A stretch of DNA of 42,173 nt from positions 1 to 42,173 of the forward strand of contig JADBYQ010000043.1 of assembly GCA_020402945.1 (NCBI GenBank), given 5' to 3'. Source of the stretch: Cytophagales bacterium (GTDB lineage: Bacteria > Bacteroidota > Bacteroidia > Cytophagales > Cyclobacteriaceae). Below, in pieces: positions 28,301 to 36,591 of the stretch. The position numbers were made by a program, and so were the translations under genes. Each line of letters begins with the position of its first letter. The first letter of the stretch is position 1. The notes under the pieces are model-generated. The model did not search any database. It had not been told where the DNA came from and worked only from the letters and a program-made list of their open reading frames with translations.

Positions 28301-28403
28301 CAAGGATAAGCACCTGTCAAAAATTACTAATCAATTGAACAAAGACGGTGCAAAAGATCCTTTGGTGTTCAAAACCTTTGATGAATTTTTGCAGATGAAG
28401 TAA
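25308..28403 (+). CDS. Secreted VPS10/BNR-repeat beta-propeller protein
   Basis: 1,031 residues with a signal peptide (MKKTNLFLLVAFFLMSIHSFSQ). The first 730 residues carry at least ten Asp-box/BNR motifs of the type DGGxTW (SNGGATF, DGGSNW, DGGKTW, DAGITF, DGGANW, DGGKTF, DMGESW, DGGKTW, DFGATW, DGGTSW). These form one or two beta-propellers of the sortilin/VPS10 or xyloglucanase-like kind. A beta-sandwich follows (about 775-870, ending VPAGDYKIVVQKGKETF). The C-terminus is helical (about 880-1031). I see no sialidase FRIP motif or clear glycosidase residues, so a binding or protease-associated role is as likely as hydrolysis. It has a terminator on each side. Confidence 0.85.
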   Translation: MKKTNLFLLVAFFLMSIHSFSQDAISKGKEIFGDLKARHIGPALMSGRITDLDLHPTNDRVILAGTAGGGVWKSSNGGATFNPIFDDYCQSIGAVAIDPSHPDNTYWVGTGETWTRNSVSLGDGLYKTVDGGSNWTKMGFEKSERIAGIQINPKNPDEVYVAVLGPLWSDSDERGLYKTTDGGKTWNKILFVNKTTGCGDLLLDPKNPNTVYVTFWEVRRQPWAFSSGGINSAIYKSTDAGITFNKIHNGIPKGKLGRMAIAAAPSNPNILYTVVESEQDKDKGLYRSEDGGANWKLLNGDFGLVVRPFYFSRIVVDPRNPDVIVKGGLFGSISRDGGKTFKDLGPLHSDVHDIVFDIHNSDRMYAATDGGIYRSWDGGTTMEMVENIPVSQFYHVSVDNAEPHYNVYGGLQDNNAWYGPSSSPGGVEARDWVRVGVGDGYRVYPHPTKKLVYSEMQGAENVWRYDPAKDQAKTIQPLTQKGDPKLRFNWNAAITTSPSQNHPDRLYMGSQFLHRSEDMGESWTKISPDLTTNDPKKQNQEDSGGLSRDNSGAENHCTIFTIAESPLDDNVVWVGTDDGNLQLTKDGGKTWTNVIANVPGLPKNTMTYHIEASVFEKGRAYAVFTGYQTGDMNTYIYRTNDFGATWKSIATPDIYGFARSLQEDYVNENLLFVGTEFGLFVTLDGGTSWYKFTNNMPAANVHYLELHKKTNDLVIATHGRGIIIIDDISPLRELTAENMGKDLHFFTSKKATIPETNGFGSTSTETQFVGNNASDAARIAYFLKKRHTLGKMTMEVQDMNGNKITDLDPGKSKGINVINWNFTTKPPKVATGKTFTFGGFTSPRVPAGDYKIVVQKGKETFTQTLTVQYDPKSTISLADRKAQEEMTKKLFDMTQDLAYLTYNVDELTKVSESIKAKSPAGAKVATPFMDELSKLKDKLVITKGDNYVGAGEPQLREDLADLYARVANSFYKPNTAEIDNMTAMQGRLATAKEEFKKIKDKHLSKITNQLNKDGAKDPLVFKTFDEFLQMK

Positions 28404-28420
28404 TAAATGCATGGCTACAT

Positions 28421-28451
28421 AAAAAACCCGAACTCATCATTCGGGTTTTTT
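28421..28451. terminator. Bidirectional intrinsic terminator
   Basis: A 12-base-pair stem (28421-28432 with 28440-28451), a 7-base loop, A-run on the left and T-run on the right. It serves the plus-strand BNR gene and the convergent YdeI-like gene, whose stop codon (28437-28439) lies inside the loop. Confidence 0.88.
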
Positions 28452-29039
28452 ATTGCCTTGATATTGCTGTGCGCGAATATTGTCTTTGGCTAATCGAACT
28501 GTTTCTTCAATTCGTTTTTGGCGTGTCTCTGGTCGCTTTGCACTGAGAATCCATTCTAAGATTCCACGCTTGGCAGAGCGGGGAAAGGCTTCGAAATGCC
28601 CTGCTGCTTTTTTGTTTTTTGCGAATTCTTGTTGCAGATCTGAAGGCACAAGAATCTGATCTACGTCATTGAGAGCATCCCACGTGCCGGTTTGTTTTGC
28701 CAATGCCACCATCGCTAACCCTTCTTTTTCCATCAACCCAAGCTTCGTCAACCGGGCTACTTTGTTTTTGTTCACCAGACTCCACTTGCTTTTGGGATTG
28801 CGCTTGGCAAAAAACTGAAAGTAACTTTCATCGTCTCGCTTGTTGGGTTTACTATCTACCCAGCCAAAGCAAAGCGCCTGATCAACCGCCTCCGGATAGT
28901 AAACACTTGGAGTGGTGGAGCTCTTCTTGTAGATGATAAGCCAAACGCTCTTTTCTTTCAAGTGATTTTTTTCAAGCCAGCTGCGCCAGGCTTTTTCACT
29001 TTTTGCATAGAAGGCTTTTACTCCATCCCTCTCTTCCAC
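28437..29039 (-). CDS. YdeI/OmpD-associated family protein
   Basis: 200 residues. It has the features of the YdeI/OmdA family: the N-terminal WLEKNHLKEKSVWLIIYKK, then YYPEAVDQALCFGWVDSKPN and RNPKSKWSLVNKNKVARL. The C-terminal half has the second conserved helical unit (FEAFPRSAKRGILEWILSAK, PETRQKRIEETVRLA). Members have been linked to resistance to antimicrobial peptides or bacteriocins, but the mechanism is not settled. The start is GTG 29039, only 3 bases after the dipeptidase stop, so translation coupling is likely. It is probably cytoplasmic. Confidence 0.88.
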   Translation of the reverse strand: MEERDGVKAFYAKSEKAWRSWLEKNHLKEKSVWLIIYKKSSTTPSVYYPEAVDQALCFGWVDSKPNKRDDESYFQFFAKRNPKSKWSLVNKNKVARLTKLGLMEKEGLAMVALAKQTGTWDALNDVDQILVPSDLQQEFAKNKKAAGHFEAFPRSAKRGILEWILSAKRPETRQKRIEETVRLAKDNIRAQQYQGNKKPE

Positions 29040-29042
29040 AAA

Positions 29043-30398
29043 CTACTTTGAATAATGCTTGTAGAAGGCAACGATCGTCTCAATCCCGATCAAAAAGTTT
29101 TTTATGCCATAGTGCTCATTGGGTGAATGGATCGCATCGCTGTCAAGACCAAAGCCCATTAACACGGTATCTAAACCAAGCTCCTTCTTGAACAAAGAAA
29201 CTATGGGAATGCTACCTCCATCTCTTGTTGGAATGGGCGATTTGCCCCACACCTCTTCGAACGCGCTGCTGGCTGCACGAAACGCTTTTGAATCGGTAGG
29301 AGTAACAGCAGGTTCGCCTCCATGATGTGCCGTCACTTTTACCTTTACAGACTTGGGCGAAATGGATTGAAAATGTTTGGTGAATAGGTCTGTTATCTCG
29401 GTACTGTTTTGGTTGGGAACCAGACGCATAGAAATTTTAGCTGAAGCCTTTGACGGCAATACCGTTTTTGCACCTTCGCCAGTGTAGCCTCCCCAGATAC
29501 CGTTTACATCCAGTGTCGGGCGCGTACCCGTGCGCTCCAAAGTAGTATAACCTGCTTCTCCTTTTACGTCATCGATCGCCAATTCCTTCTTGTATTCATC
29601 TAGATTAAAGGGAGCTTTGTTTAATGCTTTTCTTTCTTCGGCAGTTAACTCCGCAACTTTATCATAAAACCCGGGAATAGTGATCCGTCCGTTTTTATCA
29701 TGCATGGAAGCAATCATTTCGCTTAGCACGTTGATCGGATTGGCTACAGCTCCTCCATACACTCCAGAATGCAAATCGCGATTCGGTCCGGTCACCTCCA
29801 CTTCCATATAACACAACCCACGCAAGCCAACTGTAATCGAAGGCGTATCAAGTGAAATAAGGGAGGTATCTGAAATCAAAATAACATCTGCTTTTAGTTT
29901 TGCTTTATTTTCCTTCACAAATGTGCCTAGGTTATCCGAACCCACTTCCTCCTCGCCTTCAATCATGAACTTTACATTGCACGAGAGTTGATTCAGTTTC
30001 ATCATCGCTTCAAAGGCTTTGATGTGCATATACATTTGACCTTTGTCATCGCAAGAACCTCGGGCATAAATTTTCCCGTCTTTGACAACTGGTTCGAAGG
30101 CAGGTGAATCCCACAAGTTTAACGGATCAGCGGGTTGAACATCATAATGTCCATAAACCAGTACAGTCGGTTTGGATGGATCCATCATTTTTTCTCCATA
30201 GACAATGGGATGGCCATTTGTTTCGCACAATTCTACTTTATCTGCGCCTGCATCTTTCAACTTTTGAACAACGTACTCAGCAGCCTTGCGCACATCCTGT
30301 TTGTGTTTGCTATCAGCGCTTACAGAGGGTATTCGGAGTAGATCGAACAATTCGGAAAGAAAACGATCTTGGTGGGTTTGGATGTATTTGTGTATCAT
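29043..30398 (-). CDS. M20 family dipeptidase
   Basis: 451 residues, a cytoplasmic zinc dipeptidase or carboxypeptidase of the CNDP/PepV-like group. Di-metal and catalytic residues are visible: His 84 and Asp 86 (GHYDVQP), bridging Asp 117 (GSCDDKG), general base Glu 150 and metal ligand Glu 151 (GEEEVGS), and a further ligand in ISDTS. The lid domain contains the substrate-binding His of DLHSGVYGG. The C-terminal metal His is in DAIHSPNEH. Length and order match the family. It is co-transcribed with the YdeI-like gene downstream, but no functional link between the two is evident. Confidence 0.92.
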   Translation of the reverse strand: MIHKYIQTHQDRFLSELFDLLRIPSVSADSKHKQDVRKAAEYVVQKLKDAGADKVELCETNGHPIVYGEKMMDPSKPTVLVYGHYDVQPADPLNLWDSPAFEPVVKDGKIYARGSCDDKGQMYMHIKAFEAMMKLNQLSCNVKFMIEGEEEVGSDNLGTFVKENKAKLKADVILISDTSLISLDTPSITVGLRGLCYMEVEVTGPNRDLHSGVYGGAVANPINVLSEMIASMHDKNGRITIPGFYDKVAELTAEERKALNKAPFNLDEYKKELAIDDVKGEAGYTTLERTGTRPTLDVNGIWGGYTGEGAKTVLPSKASAKISMRLVPNQNSTEITDLFTKHFQSISPKSVKVKVTAHHGGEPAVTPTDSKAFRAASSAFEEVWGKSPIPTRDGGSIPIVSLFKKELGLDTVLMGFGLDSDAIHSPNEHYGIKNFLIGIETIVAFYKHYSK

Positions 30399-30436
30399 TT
30401 TGATTGTTGATTATTCTCGTTCTTTAGTACAATAAA

Positions 30437-30814
30437 TTACTGTTTTAAAAGCGGCAATGTCCGAATTCTGATCCTCTCTTGTTCGATGATTAAGATACAG
30501 CCCATTTCCAATTGTATACAAATACTATCAGTAAGGTTAAGAAGTAATAGATCTATTTGAAGGAGAGGGTTTCGCTCAGCACCTTTACGAAAAAGAATAA
30601 CAGAAGGGCTATTTGTTTTTCTTGAGGCTAACAAAAACGCAAAGTCGGTATCTGCCGAAATGATTATTCTTTTTTCTTTTTCAGCTCTTTCAAAGAGTAC
30701 CCAATCTTCGGCTGCTTGCAGACCATACTCGCGAACATGTATTGCATCATGGCCAACATTTTGCAAACCCTTGGCTACTATTGCCGAAATGGCATTGTCT
30801 ACTAAAAATCTCAT
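30437..30814 (-). CDS. DUF5615 PIN-like protein, probable toxin
   Basis: 125 residues beginning MRFLVDNAISAIVAKGLQ, with HVREYGLQAAEDWVLF and the ISADTDFAFLLA motif of the DUF5615 family, a PIN-like nuclease fold. Acidic positions Asp 6 and the ADTDF aspartates are the likely metal site. Where I know members with this neighbour order, they are paired with DUF433 proteins as putative type II toxin-antitoxin modules. The start overlaps the stop of the DUF433 gene by four bases (30811-30814). Toxicity is inferred, not shown. Confidence 0.88.
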   Translation of the reverse strand: MRFLVDNAISAIVAKGLQNVGHDAIHVREYGLQAAEDWVLFERAEKEKRIIISADTDFAFLLASRKTNSPSVILFRKGAERNPLLQIDLLLLNLTDSICIQLEMGCILIIEQERIRIRTLPLLKQ

Positions 30815-31038
30815 CCCACTTTTAATAGTGGCAATTCTTTCTCGCGAACTGTCTCAGCCGCAAAATTCAATGCTTCTTCAATATCCTCTTTGACCAAATC
30901 TGGATAGTATGAGATTATTTCGCTTACCGAGAGGCCTTGGGCAAACAACGTAACAATAGTAGCAACGGGAATTCGTAGACTTCTGATACACGGTTCACCG
31001 CTCATTTGATTTGGGTTTACGGTTATCCTGTTAAACAT
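30811..31038 (-). CDS. DUF433 protein, probable antitoxin
   Basis: 75 residues, starting at ATG 31038. The sequence MSGEPCIRSLRIPVATIVTL followed by GLSVSEIISYYPDLVKEDIEEAL is the DUF433 winged-helix-like domain, expected to bind DNA and neutralise the DUF5615 partner encoded immediately downstream with a 4-base ATGA overlap. The pair is divergent from gltB, with 248 bases between them. Autoregulation is the norm for such modules, but I could not identify a convincing operator here. Confidence 0.88.
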   Translation of the reverse strand: MFNRITVNPNQMSGEPCIRSLRIPVATIVTLFAQGLSVSEIISYYPDLVKEDIEEALNFAAETVREKELPLLKVG

Positions 31039-31286
31039 ACTTTAAATATACAAACTTTAGACAATAATTGAAAAAACATCCACTACAGCGCCCAAATGGC
31101 CTGTATGTGCTATCTGCCAGACGTTTTGTTTTAACATTGGAAAACATCCGTTTCAACCGATTCCGCTACTAACTGTTAGTTAAGATTATACGATTTTTTT
31201 AAAATACTTCCCGTAAACCAACCAATTGGAGTTGCCAGGCTTTAAATTTATTTCTTGAAAAGAACCCTTTAAGCAATTTTCAGGAA

Positions 31287-34200
31287 GTGAACAGTAAAAA
31301 TAGCCAAGGATTATACCGCGAAGAGTTTGAGAAAGACTCGTGTGGTGTCGGATTCATCGCCAACATTAAGGGAAGAAAATCGCATCAGGTAATTACCGAT
31401 GCGCTTACGATGCTCGAGCGCATGGCACATCGTGGAGCATGTGGCTGCGAACCAAATGCTGGCGATGGAGCGGGCATTCTCATTCAAGTCCCTCATGAGT
31501 TCTTCATCGGTGAATGTGGCAAGCTAGGTTTCAAACTACCAGCTTATGAAAGTTATGGCGTTGGCCTGGTGTTCTTTCCTCGCGACCCTAAAGTGCGGGA
31601 GGAATGTAGAACCTTGTTGAATCGGCAAATCAAAAAAATGAAAATGGGGCTCCTCGGCTATCGGGTGCTCCCAACAAACAACAAGGAACTTGGAGAAACC
31701 GCACGATTGGCAGAGCCGGTGATGGAGCAGGTTTTCATCAGGCGGCTAGATGCAGGAGTTGATCCTGAAGAATTTGAACGCAAACTTTTCATTCTCAGAA
31801 AATACGTCACTCACTTAATCACTGAATCAATCAGAGGTGTCGATAATCAATTCTATTTTTCTACGCTTTCTTACAAAACAATTGCCTATAAAGGCATGCT
31901 TACAAGTGGGCAACTTAAACCGTATTTTCCGGATTTAGAAAATGAAGAGGTAGTCTCAGCCTTAGCCGTGATCCATTCTCGTTTTTCTACAAATACTTCT
32001 CCCTCCTGGCGACTCGCACAACCGTTTCGTTTCATTGCGCACAATGGCGAGATCAACACGGTGCAGGGCAATATCAATTGGTTAAAATCCAAAGAAGCAT
32101 TTTTCTCTTCGCCTCACTTTACGCGCGAAGAGTTGAACATGATTTTACCGATTTGCAATCCACGGCAATCTGATTCTTCTAATCTTGATAATGTAATCGA
32201 GTTACTCGTTCATGCCGGGCGACCGTTGCCTCATGTGATGATGATGCTCATCCCAGAAGCGTGGGATGGCAACGAGGCGATGACAGAAGAGAAAAAAGAT
32301 TTTTACGAATACCACGCTAATTTAATGGAACCCTGGGATGGTCCTGCATCCATCACGTTTACAGATGGCAAAATCGTAGGCGCCACGTTGGATCGAAATG
32401 GATTACGGCCTTCTCGCTTTGTAGTGACGGACGATGACTTTGTAGTGATGGCCTCTGAAGTAGGCGTGATTGACATCGATCCTGCTAAAGTAGTTTCGAA
32501 AGGGCGATTGCAGCCGGGAAAAATGTTTGTGGTCGATTTAGAGCAAGGCCGCATCATCAGCGATGATGAATTGAAGAAAGATATCTGCACTCGCCAACCT
32601 TATGGAAAGTGGGTGAAAGAAAATAAAGTCCGCCTCATCGATTTGCCTGAACCCGGAGGCAGTTTTCATAAGTACGACCCTATTACTTTTCTTAAACGTC
32701 AAATTTCATTCGGCTATACATCCGAAGACTTGCGTATGATCTTGGCACAAATGTGTGAGACGGGTAAAGAAGCATTGGGCTCTATGGGTAACGATACTCC
32801 ATTGGCCGTGCTATCCCGACAAGCGCAACATTTGTCGAGTTACTTCAAGCAACTTTTCGCACAAGTTACCAATCCACCCATCGATCCGATTCGAGAGCGA
32901 TTGGTGATGTCGCTGGCATCACATGTGGGTGGCTCACTCAACTTATTAGAAGAATCTCCCGAGCATTGCATCACGTTGGAATTGCCAACACCCATCTTAT
33001 CCAACAATGAATTAGAAAAAATTCGATACATCGATCACCGCCATCTGCAAACCAAAACGATTTACACCTACTTCAAAGCCGATGGAGAGCCGGGTTCATT
33101 AGAGAAAGGACTAAACCGTGTCTGTCAATACGTGACGGATGCGATTGAAGATGGGTTTACCATCATCATTCTTTCCGATAGAAGTTTTGACAGCGGTCAT
33201 GCGCAGATTCCATCACTGTTAGCTGTATCTGCCGTGCATCATGAATTAATTCGAAAAGGTCTTCGCGGGAAAGTGGGGTTGTTGGTCGAGGCCGGTGATG
33301 TGTGGGAAACCCACCACTACGCTACGCTTGTGGGCTTTGGTGCTTCTGGTGTTAATCCCTATTTGGTGTATCAAACCATTCACGACATGAAGAAGCGGAA
33401 CCTTTTTAGTGAGGAACTCACCGAAGAGAAAGCGCTCTACAATTATAAAAAGGCCGTTGCCGGAGAGTTATTGAAGGTGATGAGCAAAATGGGCATCAGC
33501 ACATTGCAATCGTACCATGGAGCTCAGATTTTCGAAGCCTTGGGAATTCATCAAGAAGTCATCGCCCCTTATTTTACGGGAACCATTTCTCGCATTGGTG
33601 GTTTAAAACTGGATGACATCGCCAAAGAAGCACTGGCAAAACATTCATTGGCTTTCCCAAAGACGGCCAATTCAAATCCAAAATTAGAAGTAGGCGGAGT
33701 CTATCAATGGAAGCAGCGTGGTGAAGCTCATCTATTCAATCCACAGACGATTCATTTACTACAGCAATCTACCAAAGCAAAAGATTACAGCCTTTTCAAA
33801 AAGTATTCGACTCTCATCAACGACCAAAGTGAAAAAGCGATCACGCTTCGCAGCTTGCTAAAATTTAAAAAGGCCCTGCCTGCCGGACAGGCGGGGAAGT
33901 CTATTCCACTCAGCGAAGTGGAGACGAAAGAAAGTATTTTCAAACGATTCGCTACAGGTGCGATGTCCTTTGGATCTATTTCCCATGAAGCGCACAGCAC
34001 CTTGGCGATTGCGATGAATCGCATCGGTGGGAAAAGCAATTGTGGCGAGGGTGGTGAAGATGAAATTCGATTTGTAAAAAAAGTGAATGGTGATTGGGAA
34101 AACTCAGCCATCAAACAAGTCGCTTCCGGGCGTTTTGGTGTAACGAGTCATTACCTGACCAACGCCAAAGAATTGCAAATTAAAATGGCACAAGGTGCCA

Positions 34201-35834
34201 AGCCGGGTGAAGGTGGTCAGCTGCCAGGGCATAAAGTAGATGACTGGATTGGAAGAGTACGTCATTCCACTTCTGGCGTTGGGTTGATTTCGCCTCCACC
34301 CCATCATGATATTTATTCTATCGAAGATTTAGCGCAGCTCATCTTTGATTTGAAAAATGCCAATCGCGAAGCACGCATCAGTGTGAAGTTGGTCTCTGAA
34401 GCTGGTGTGGGCACGATTGCATCTGGAGTGGCGAAAGCACATGCAGATGTGATTCTAATTTCCGGTCACGATGGCGGCACAGGAGCATCGCCTATCAGCT
34501 CGATACGTCATGCCGGATTGCCGTGGGAACTTGGCCTGGCCGAAGCACATCAAACGTTAGTAAAAAATAAGTTGCGTGGAAGGGTTGTACTACAAACCGA
34601 TGGACAGATTCGCACAGGAAAAGATTTAGCGATTGCCGCTTTGCTTGGCGCAGAAGAATGGGGAGTAGCAACAGCCGCATTGGTGACTTCCGGCTGCATT
34701 ATGATGCGCAAATGCCATTTGAATACATGCCCTGTTGGGGTAGCCACTCAAAATAAAGAATTGCGGGCACTATTTACAGGTAAGCCGGAATATGTGGTGA
34801 ACCTATTTGAGTTTTTGGCGGAAGAGTTACGTGAAATCATGGCTGAGTTGGGCTTTAGAAAAGTGAGCGAAATGGTGGGGCAATCCGATCGACTTGAATT
34901 GAGTGAAGGCGATGCACATTGGAAAAATCAACATCTGGATTTGTCTCCGTTGCTATTCAAAGAGCCCATGAATTTGGATGTAGCCTTGTTCAAACAAGAA
35001 GAACAAGATCATGAAATTGAAAATGTGCTCGATCGGAAATTAATCGCTAAAGCACAAGGTGCGTTGAAGAATTTGGAAAATGTAAATGACAGTTTTTCTA
35101 TTTCCAATCAAGATCGGGCAGTGGGCGCGATGCTGTCCAATGAGATTTCGAAAATTTATGGAGGGCCGGGGCTGCCAAAAGATACGATCCATTATAAATT
35201 CACAGGCACTGCCGGGCAAAGCTTTGGTGCTTTTACAACGGGTGGCGTGACCTTTGAATTGGAAGGCGATGCGAATGATTATTTTGGAAAAGGTTTGTCG
35301 GGAGGAAAGCTGATTCTCTATCCGAATAAAAAATCAACGTACAATGCCTCAAAAAATATCATTGCGGGCAACGTTGCTTTCTTTGGAGCCACCTCCGGTG
35401 AAAGTTATATCAACGGAATGGCCGGTGAACGTTTTGCCGTTCGCAATTCAGGTGTGCAAGTAGTTGTAGAGGGTGTGGGTGATCATGGTTGTGAATACAT
35501 GACAGGTGGTACAGTGGTGATATTGGGAGATACCGGAAGAAACTTTGCTGCCGGCATGAGCGGTGGTGTTGCCTACGTGTGGGATGTGAACAAAACCTTC
35601 GTGAAAAACTGCAACATGGAAATGGTATTACTCGATGCTTTGGAAAATGAAGACGAGTTGCTGTTGAAGAAAATGATCTTATCGCATCATGAATTTACCC
35701 AAAGTAAAATAGCGGCTCACATCTTAAGCTACTGGCAAACCGCTTTCAAACACTTTGTGAAAGTGATGCCGATAGATTATAAAGCCGTGTTGCAAAAAGC
35801 TGTTAGCCACAAGCTTAAAGCTACTGGCTTTTAG
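31287..35834 (+). CDS. gltB: Glutamate synthase large subunit
   Basis: 1,515 residues, full length. It makes glutamate from 2-oxoglutarate and glutamine-derived ammonia. The start is GTG 31287, giving an 18-residue propeptide before the catalytic Cys 19 of the class II amidotransferase (DSCGVGFIANIKG, domain to about 420). A central domain follows. The FMN-binding synthase domain (about 880-1250) contains the 3Fe-4S cysteines 1137, 1143 and 1148 (CIMMRKCHLNTCPVG). The C-terminal beta-helix domain has [22 protein letters not shown] palindromic insertion encodes LPAGQAGK at residues 864-871, in the linker before the FMN domain. The last codons and stop lie in a 7-base repeat tract. The small subunit gene gltD, normally adjacent, is missing here. 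Confidence 0.97.
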   Translation: MNSKNSQGLYREEFEKDSCGVGFIANIKGRKSHQVITDALTMLERMAHRGACGCEPNAGDGAGILIQVPHEFFIGECGKLGFKLPAYESYGVGLVFFPRDPKVREECRTLLNRQIKKMKMGLLGYRVLPTNNKELGETARLAEPVMEQVFIRRLDAGVDPEEFERKLFILRKYVTHLITESIRGVDNQFYFSTLSYKTIAYKGMLTSGQLKPYFPDLENEEVVSALAVIHSRFSTNTSPSWRLAQPFRFIAHNGEINTVQGNINWLKSKEAFFSSPHFTREELNMILPICNPRQSDSSNLDNVIELLVHAGRPLPHVMMMLIPEAWDGNEAMTEEKKDFYEYHANLMEPWDGPASITFTDGKIVGATLDRNGLRPSRFVVTDDDFVVMASEVGVIDIDPAKVVSKGRLQPGKMFVVDLEQGRIISDDELKKDICTRQPYGKWVKENKVRLIDLPEPGGSFHKYDPITFLKRQISFGYTSEDLRMILAQMCETGKEALGSMGNDTPLAVLSRQAQHLSSYFKQLFAQVTNPPIDPIRERLVMSLASHVGGSLNLLEESPEHCITLELPTPILSNNELEKIRYIDHRHLQTKTIYTYFKADGEPGSLEKGLNRVCQYVTDAIEDGFTIIILSDRSFDSGHAQIPSLLAVSAVHHELIRKGLRGKVGLLVEAGDVWETHHYATLVGFGASGVNPYLVYQTIHDMKKRNLFSEELTEEKALYNYKKAVAGELLKVMSKMGISTLQSYHGAQIFEALGIHQEVIAPYFTGTISRIGGLKLDDIAKEALAKHSLAFPKTANSNPKLEVGGVYQWKQRGEAHLFNPQTIHLLQQSTKAKDYSLFKKYSTLINDQSEKAITLRSLLKFKKALPAGQAGKSIPLSEVETKESIFKRFATGAMSFGSISHEAHSTLAIAMNRIGGKSNCGEGGEDEIRFVKKVNGDWENSAIKQVASGRFGVTSHYLTNAKELQIKMAQGAKPGEGGQLPGHKVDDWIGRVRHSTSGVGLISPPPHHDIYSIEDLAQLIFDLKNANREARISVKLVSEAGVGTIASGVAKAHADVILISGHDGGTGASPISSIRHAGLPWELGLAEAHQTLVKNKLRGRVVLQTDGQIRTGKDLAIAALLGAEEWGVATAALVTSGCIMMRKCHLNTCPVGVATQNKELRALFTGKPEYVVNLFEFLAEELREIMAELGFRKVSEMVGQSDRLELSEGDAHWKNQHLDLSPLLFKEPMNLDVALFKQEEQDHEIENVLDRKLIAKAQGALKNLENVNDSFSISNQDRAVGAMLSNEISKIYGGPGLPKDTIHYKFTGTAGQSFGAFTTGGVTFELEGDANDYFGKGLSGGKLILYPNKKSTYNASKNIIAGNVAFFGATSGESYINGMAGERFAVRNSGVQVVVEGVGDHGCEYMTGGTVVILGDTGRNFAAGMSGGVAYVWDVNKTFVKNCNMEMVLLDALENEDELLLKKMILSHHEFTQSKIAAHILSYWQTAFKHFVKVMPIDYKAVLQKAVSHKLKATGF
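33874..33896 (+). repeat. GC-rich palindromic repeat inside gltB (copy 2)
   Basis: The core CTGCCTGCCGGACAGGCGGG can fold into a GC-rich hairpin with G-U pairs. It encodes LPAGQAGK between FKK and SIPLSEVE. Homologues I know run through this linker without such a stretch. The peptide and frame match the copy at 7858-7879. Confidence 0.75.
35799..35833 (+). repeat. 7-base repeat tract across the gltB stop codon
   Basis: Five consecutive heptamers: GCTGTTA, GCCACAA, GCTTAAA, GCTACTG, GCTTTTA. All start with GC; the gltB stop TAG is 35832-35834. The same positions in the second gltB copy (36935-36976) also form heptamers with different fill bases. Confidence 0.65.
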
Positions 35835-35919
35835 TTAACGATTTTAAAGAAAATTTCCCATCTGCCACCTGGGTAGGTTCATCCTTTTTAGGGTTACAAG
35901 CCTTGTTTCGAACGGAGTC

Positions 35920-35951
35920 TTTGAGTTGAACGATGCGTTTTCGTATTTTTG
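35920..35951 (+). promoter_or_regulatory. Bacteroidota promoter of the DUF4160-DUF2442 pair
   Basis: TTTG (35920-35923), a 20-base spacer and TATTTTTG (35944-35951) match the consensus in full. The transcript would start about 20 bases before ATG 35977, which supports that start over an earlier in-frame ATG near 35926 lying inside the promoter. Confidence 0.7.
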
Positions 35952-35976
35952 GATATCGATTTCAAAAAAGAGACGG

Positions 35977-36246
35977 ATGCCTGTAATCTCAATGTTCTAT
36001 GGAATAATAGTGAGGATGTTTTTTATGGATAATAAAGAACACAAACTGCCCCATGTACATATAGAGCATGCGGAGTGGCAAGCAGTGGTGAGCATCCCCG
36101 ATTGTGAAGTGCTAGCTGGCGATTTTCCAAAAAAGAAATTGAAGTTAGTAAACGCGTGGATGGAGATTCACCACGATGAATTAATGGCCAATTGGAAGTT
36201 GGCCGTAAGTGGGCAACCTGTTTTTAATATTGAAGCACTAAAATAA
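35977..36246 (+). CDS. DUF4160 domain protein
   Basis: 89 residues from ATG 35977. The sequence MPVISMFYGIIVRMFFMDN, HKLPHVHIEHAEWQAVVSI and LKLVNAWMEIHHDELMANW is a clear DUF4160 match. These small proteins usually sit directly before a DUF2442 gene, as here, where one base separates stop and start. The pair has been suggested to be a toxin-antitoxin-like module, but no activity is established to my knowledge. An earlier in-frame ATG would start inside the promoter. The pair sits between the complete gltB and the 3' gltB fragment, so it is part of the cassette that separates the two copies. Confidence 0.88.
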   Translation: MPVISMFYGIIVRMFFMDNKEHKLPHVHIEHAEWQAVVSIPDCEVLAGDFPKKKLKLVNAWMEIHHDELMANWKLAVSGQPVFNIEALK

Positions 36247-36247
36247 A

Positions 36248-36529
36248 GTGAGAAAGATTGTTTCATTATTTGCCACCGAAGATTTCCATCTAAAGCTGGA
36301 ATTTGATGACGGCATTGCAAAAATGTTCAATATGGAACCCTATTTTAAGTTGCCTGTTTTTTCAATCCTAAGTAACCCAATCCTTTTCAAACAGGTGACC
36401 AATCGGAGTTACTATATTGAGTGGCCCGGACAACAAATTGATCTGAGTGCCGACACTTTGTGGCACGGTGGTGAAATTGTATCCAAGGATCTATTTCTCA
36501 AAGAGCCCGTGGTGCAAAAAACAAAATAA
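36248..36529 (+). CDS. DUF2442 domain protein
   Basis: 93 residues from GTG 36248, one base after the DUF4160 stop, so translation is probably coupled. FHLKLEFDDGIAKMFNMEPYF, PVFSILSNPILFKQV and YYIEWPGQQIDLSADTLW match the DUF2442 pattern (beta-rich, NE0471-like fold). It is likely the partner, perhaps the antitoxin-like partner, of DUF4160. It ends 62 bases before the gltB 3' fragment begins. Confidence 0.88.
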   Translation: MRKIVSLFATEDFHLKLEFDDGIAKMFNMEPYFKLPVFSILSNPILFKQVTNRSYYIEWPGQQIDLSADTLWHGGEIVSKDLFLKEPVVQKTK

Positions 36530-36591
36530 AAAGAGTCACCCCCTTGAGAAAGATTTTGACGGGGAAAGGAGAATTGAAAGTTATGAGCAGC

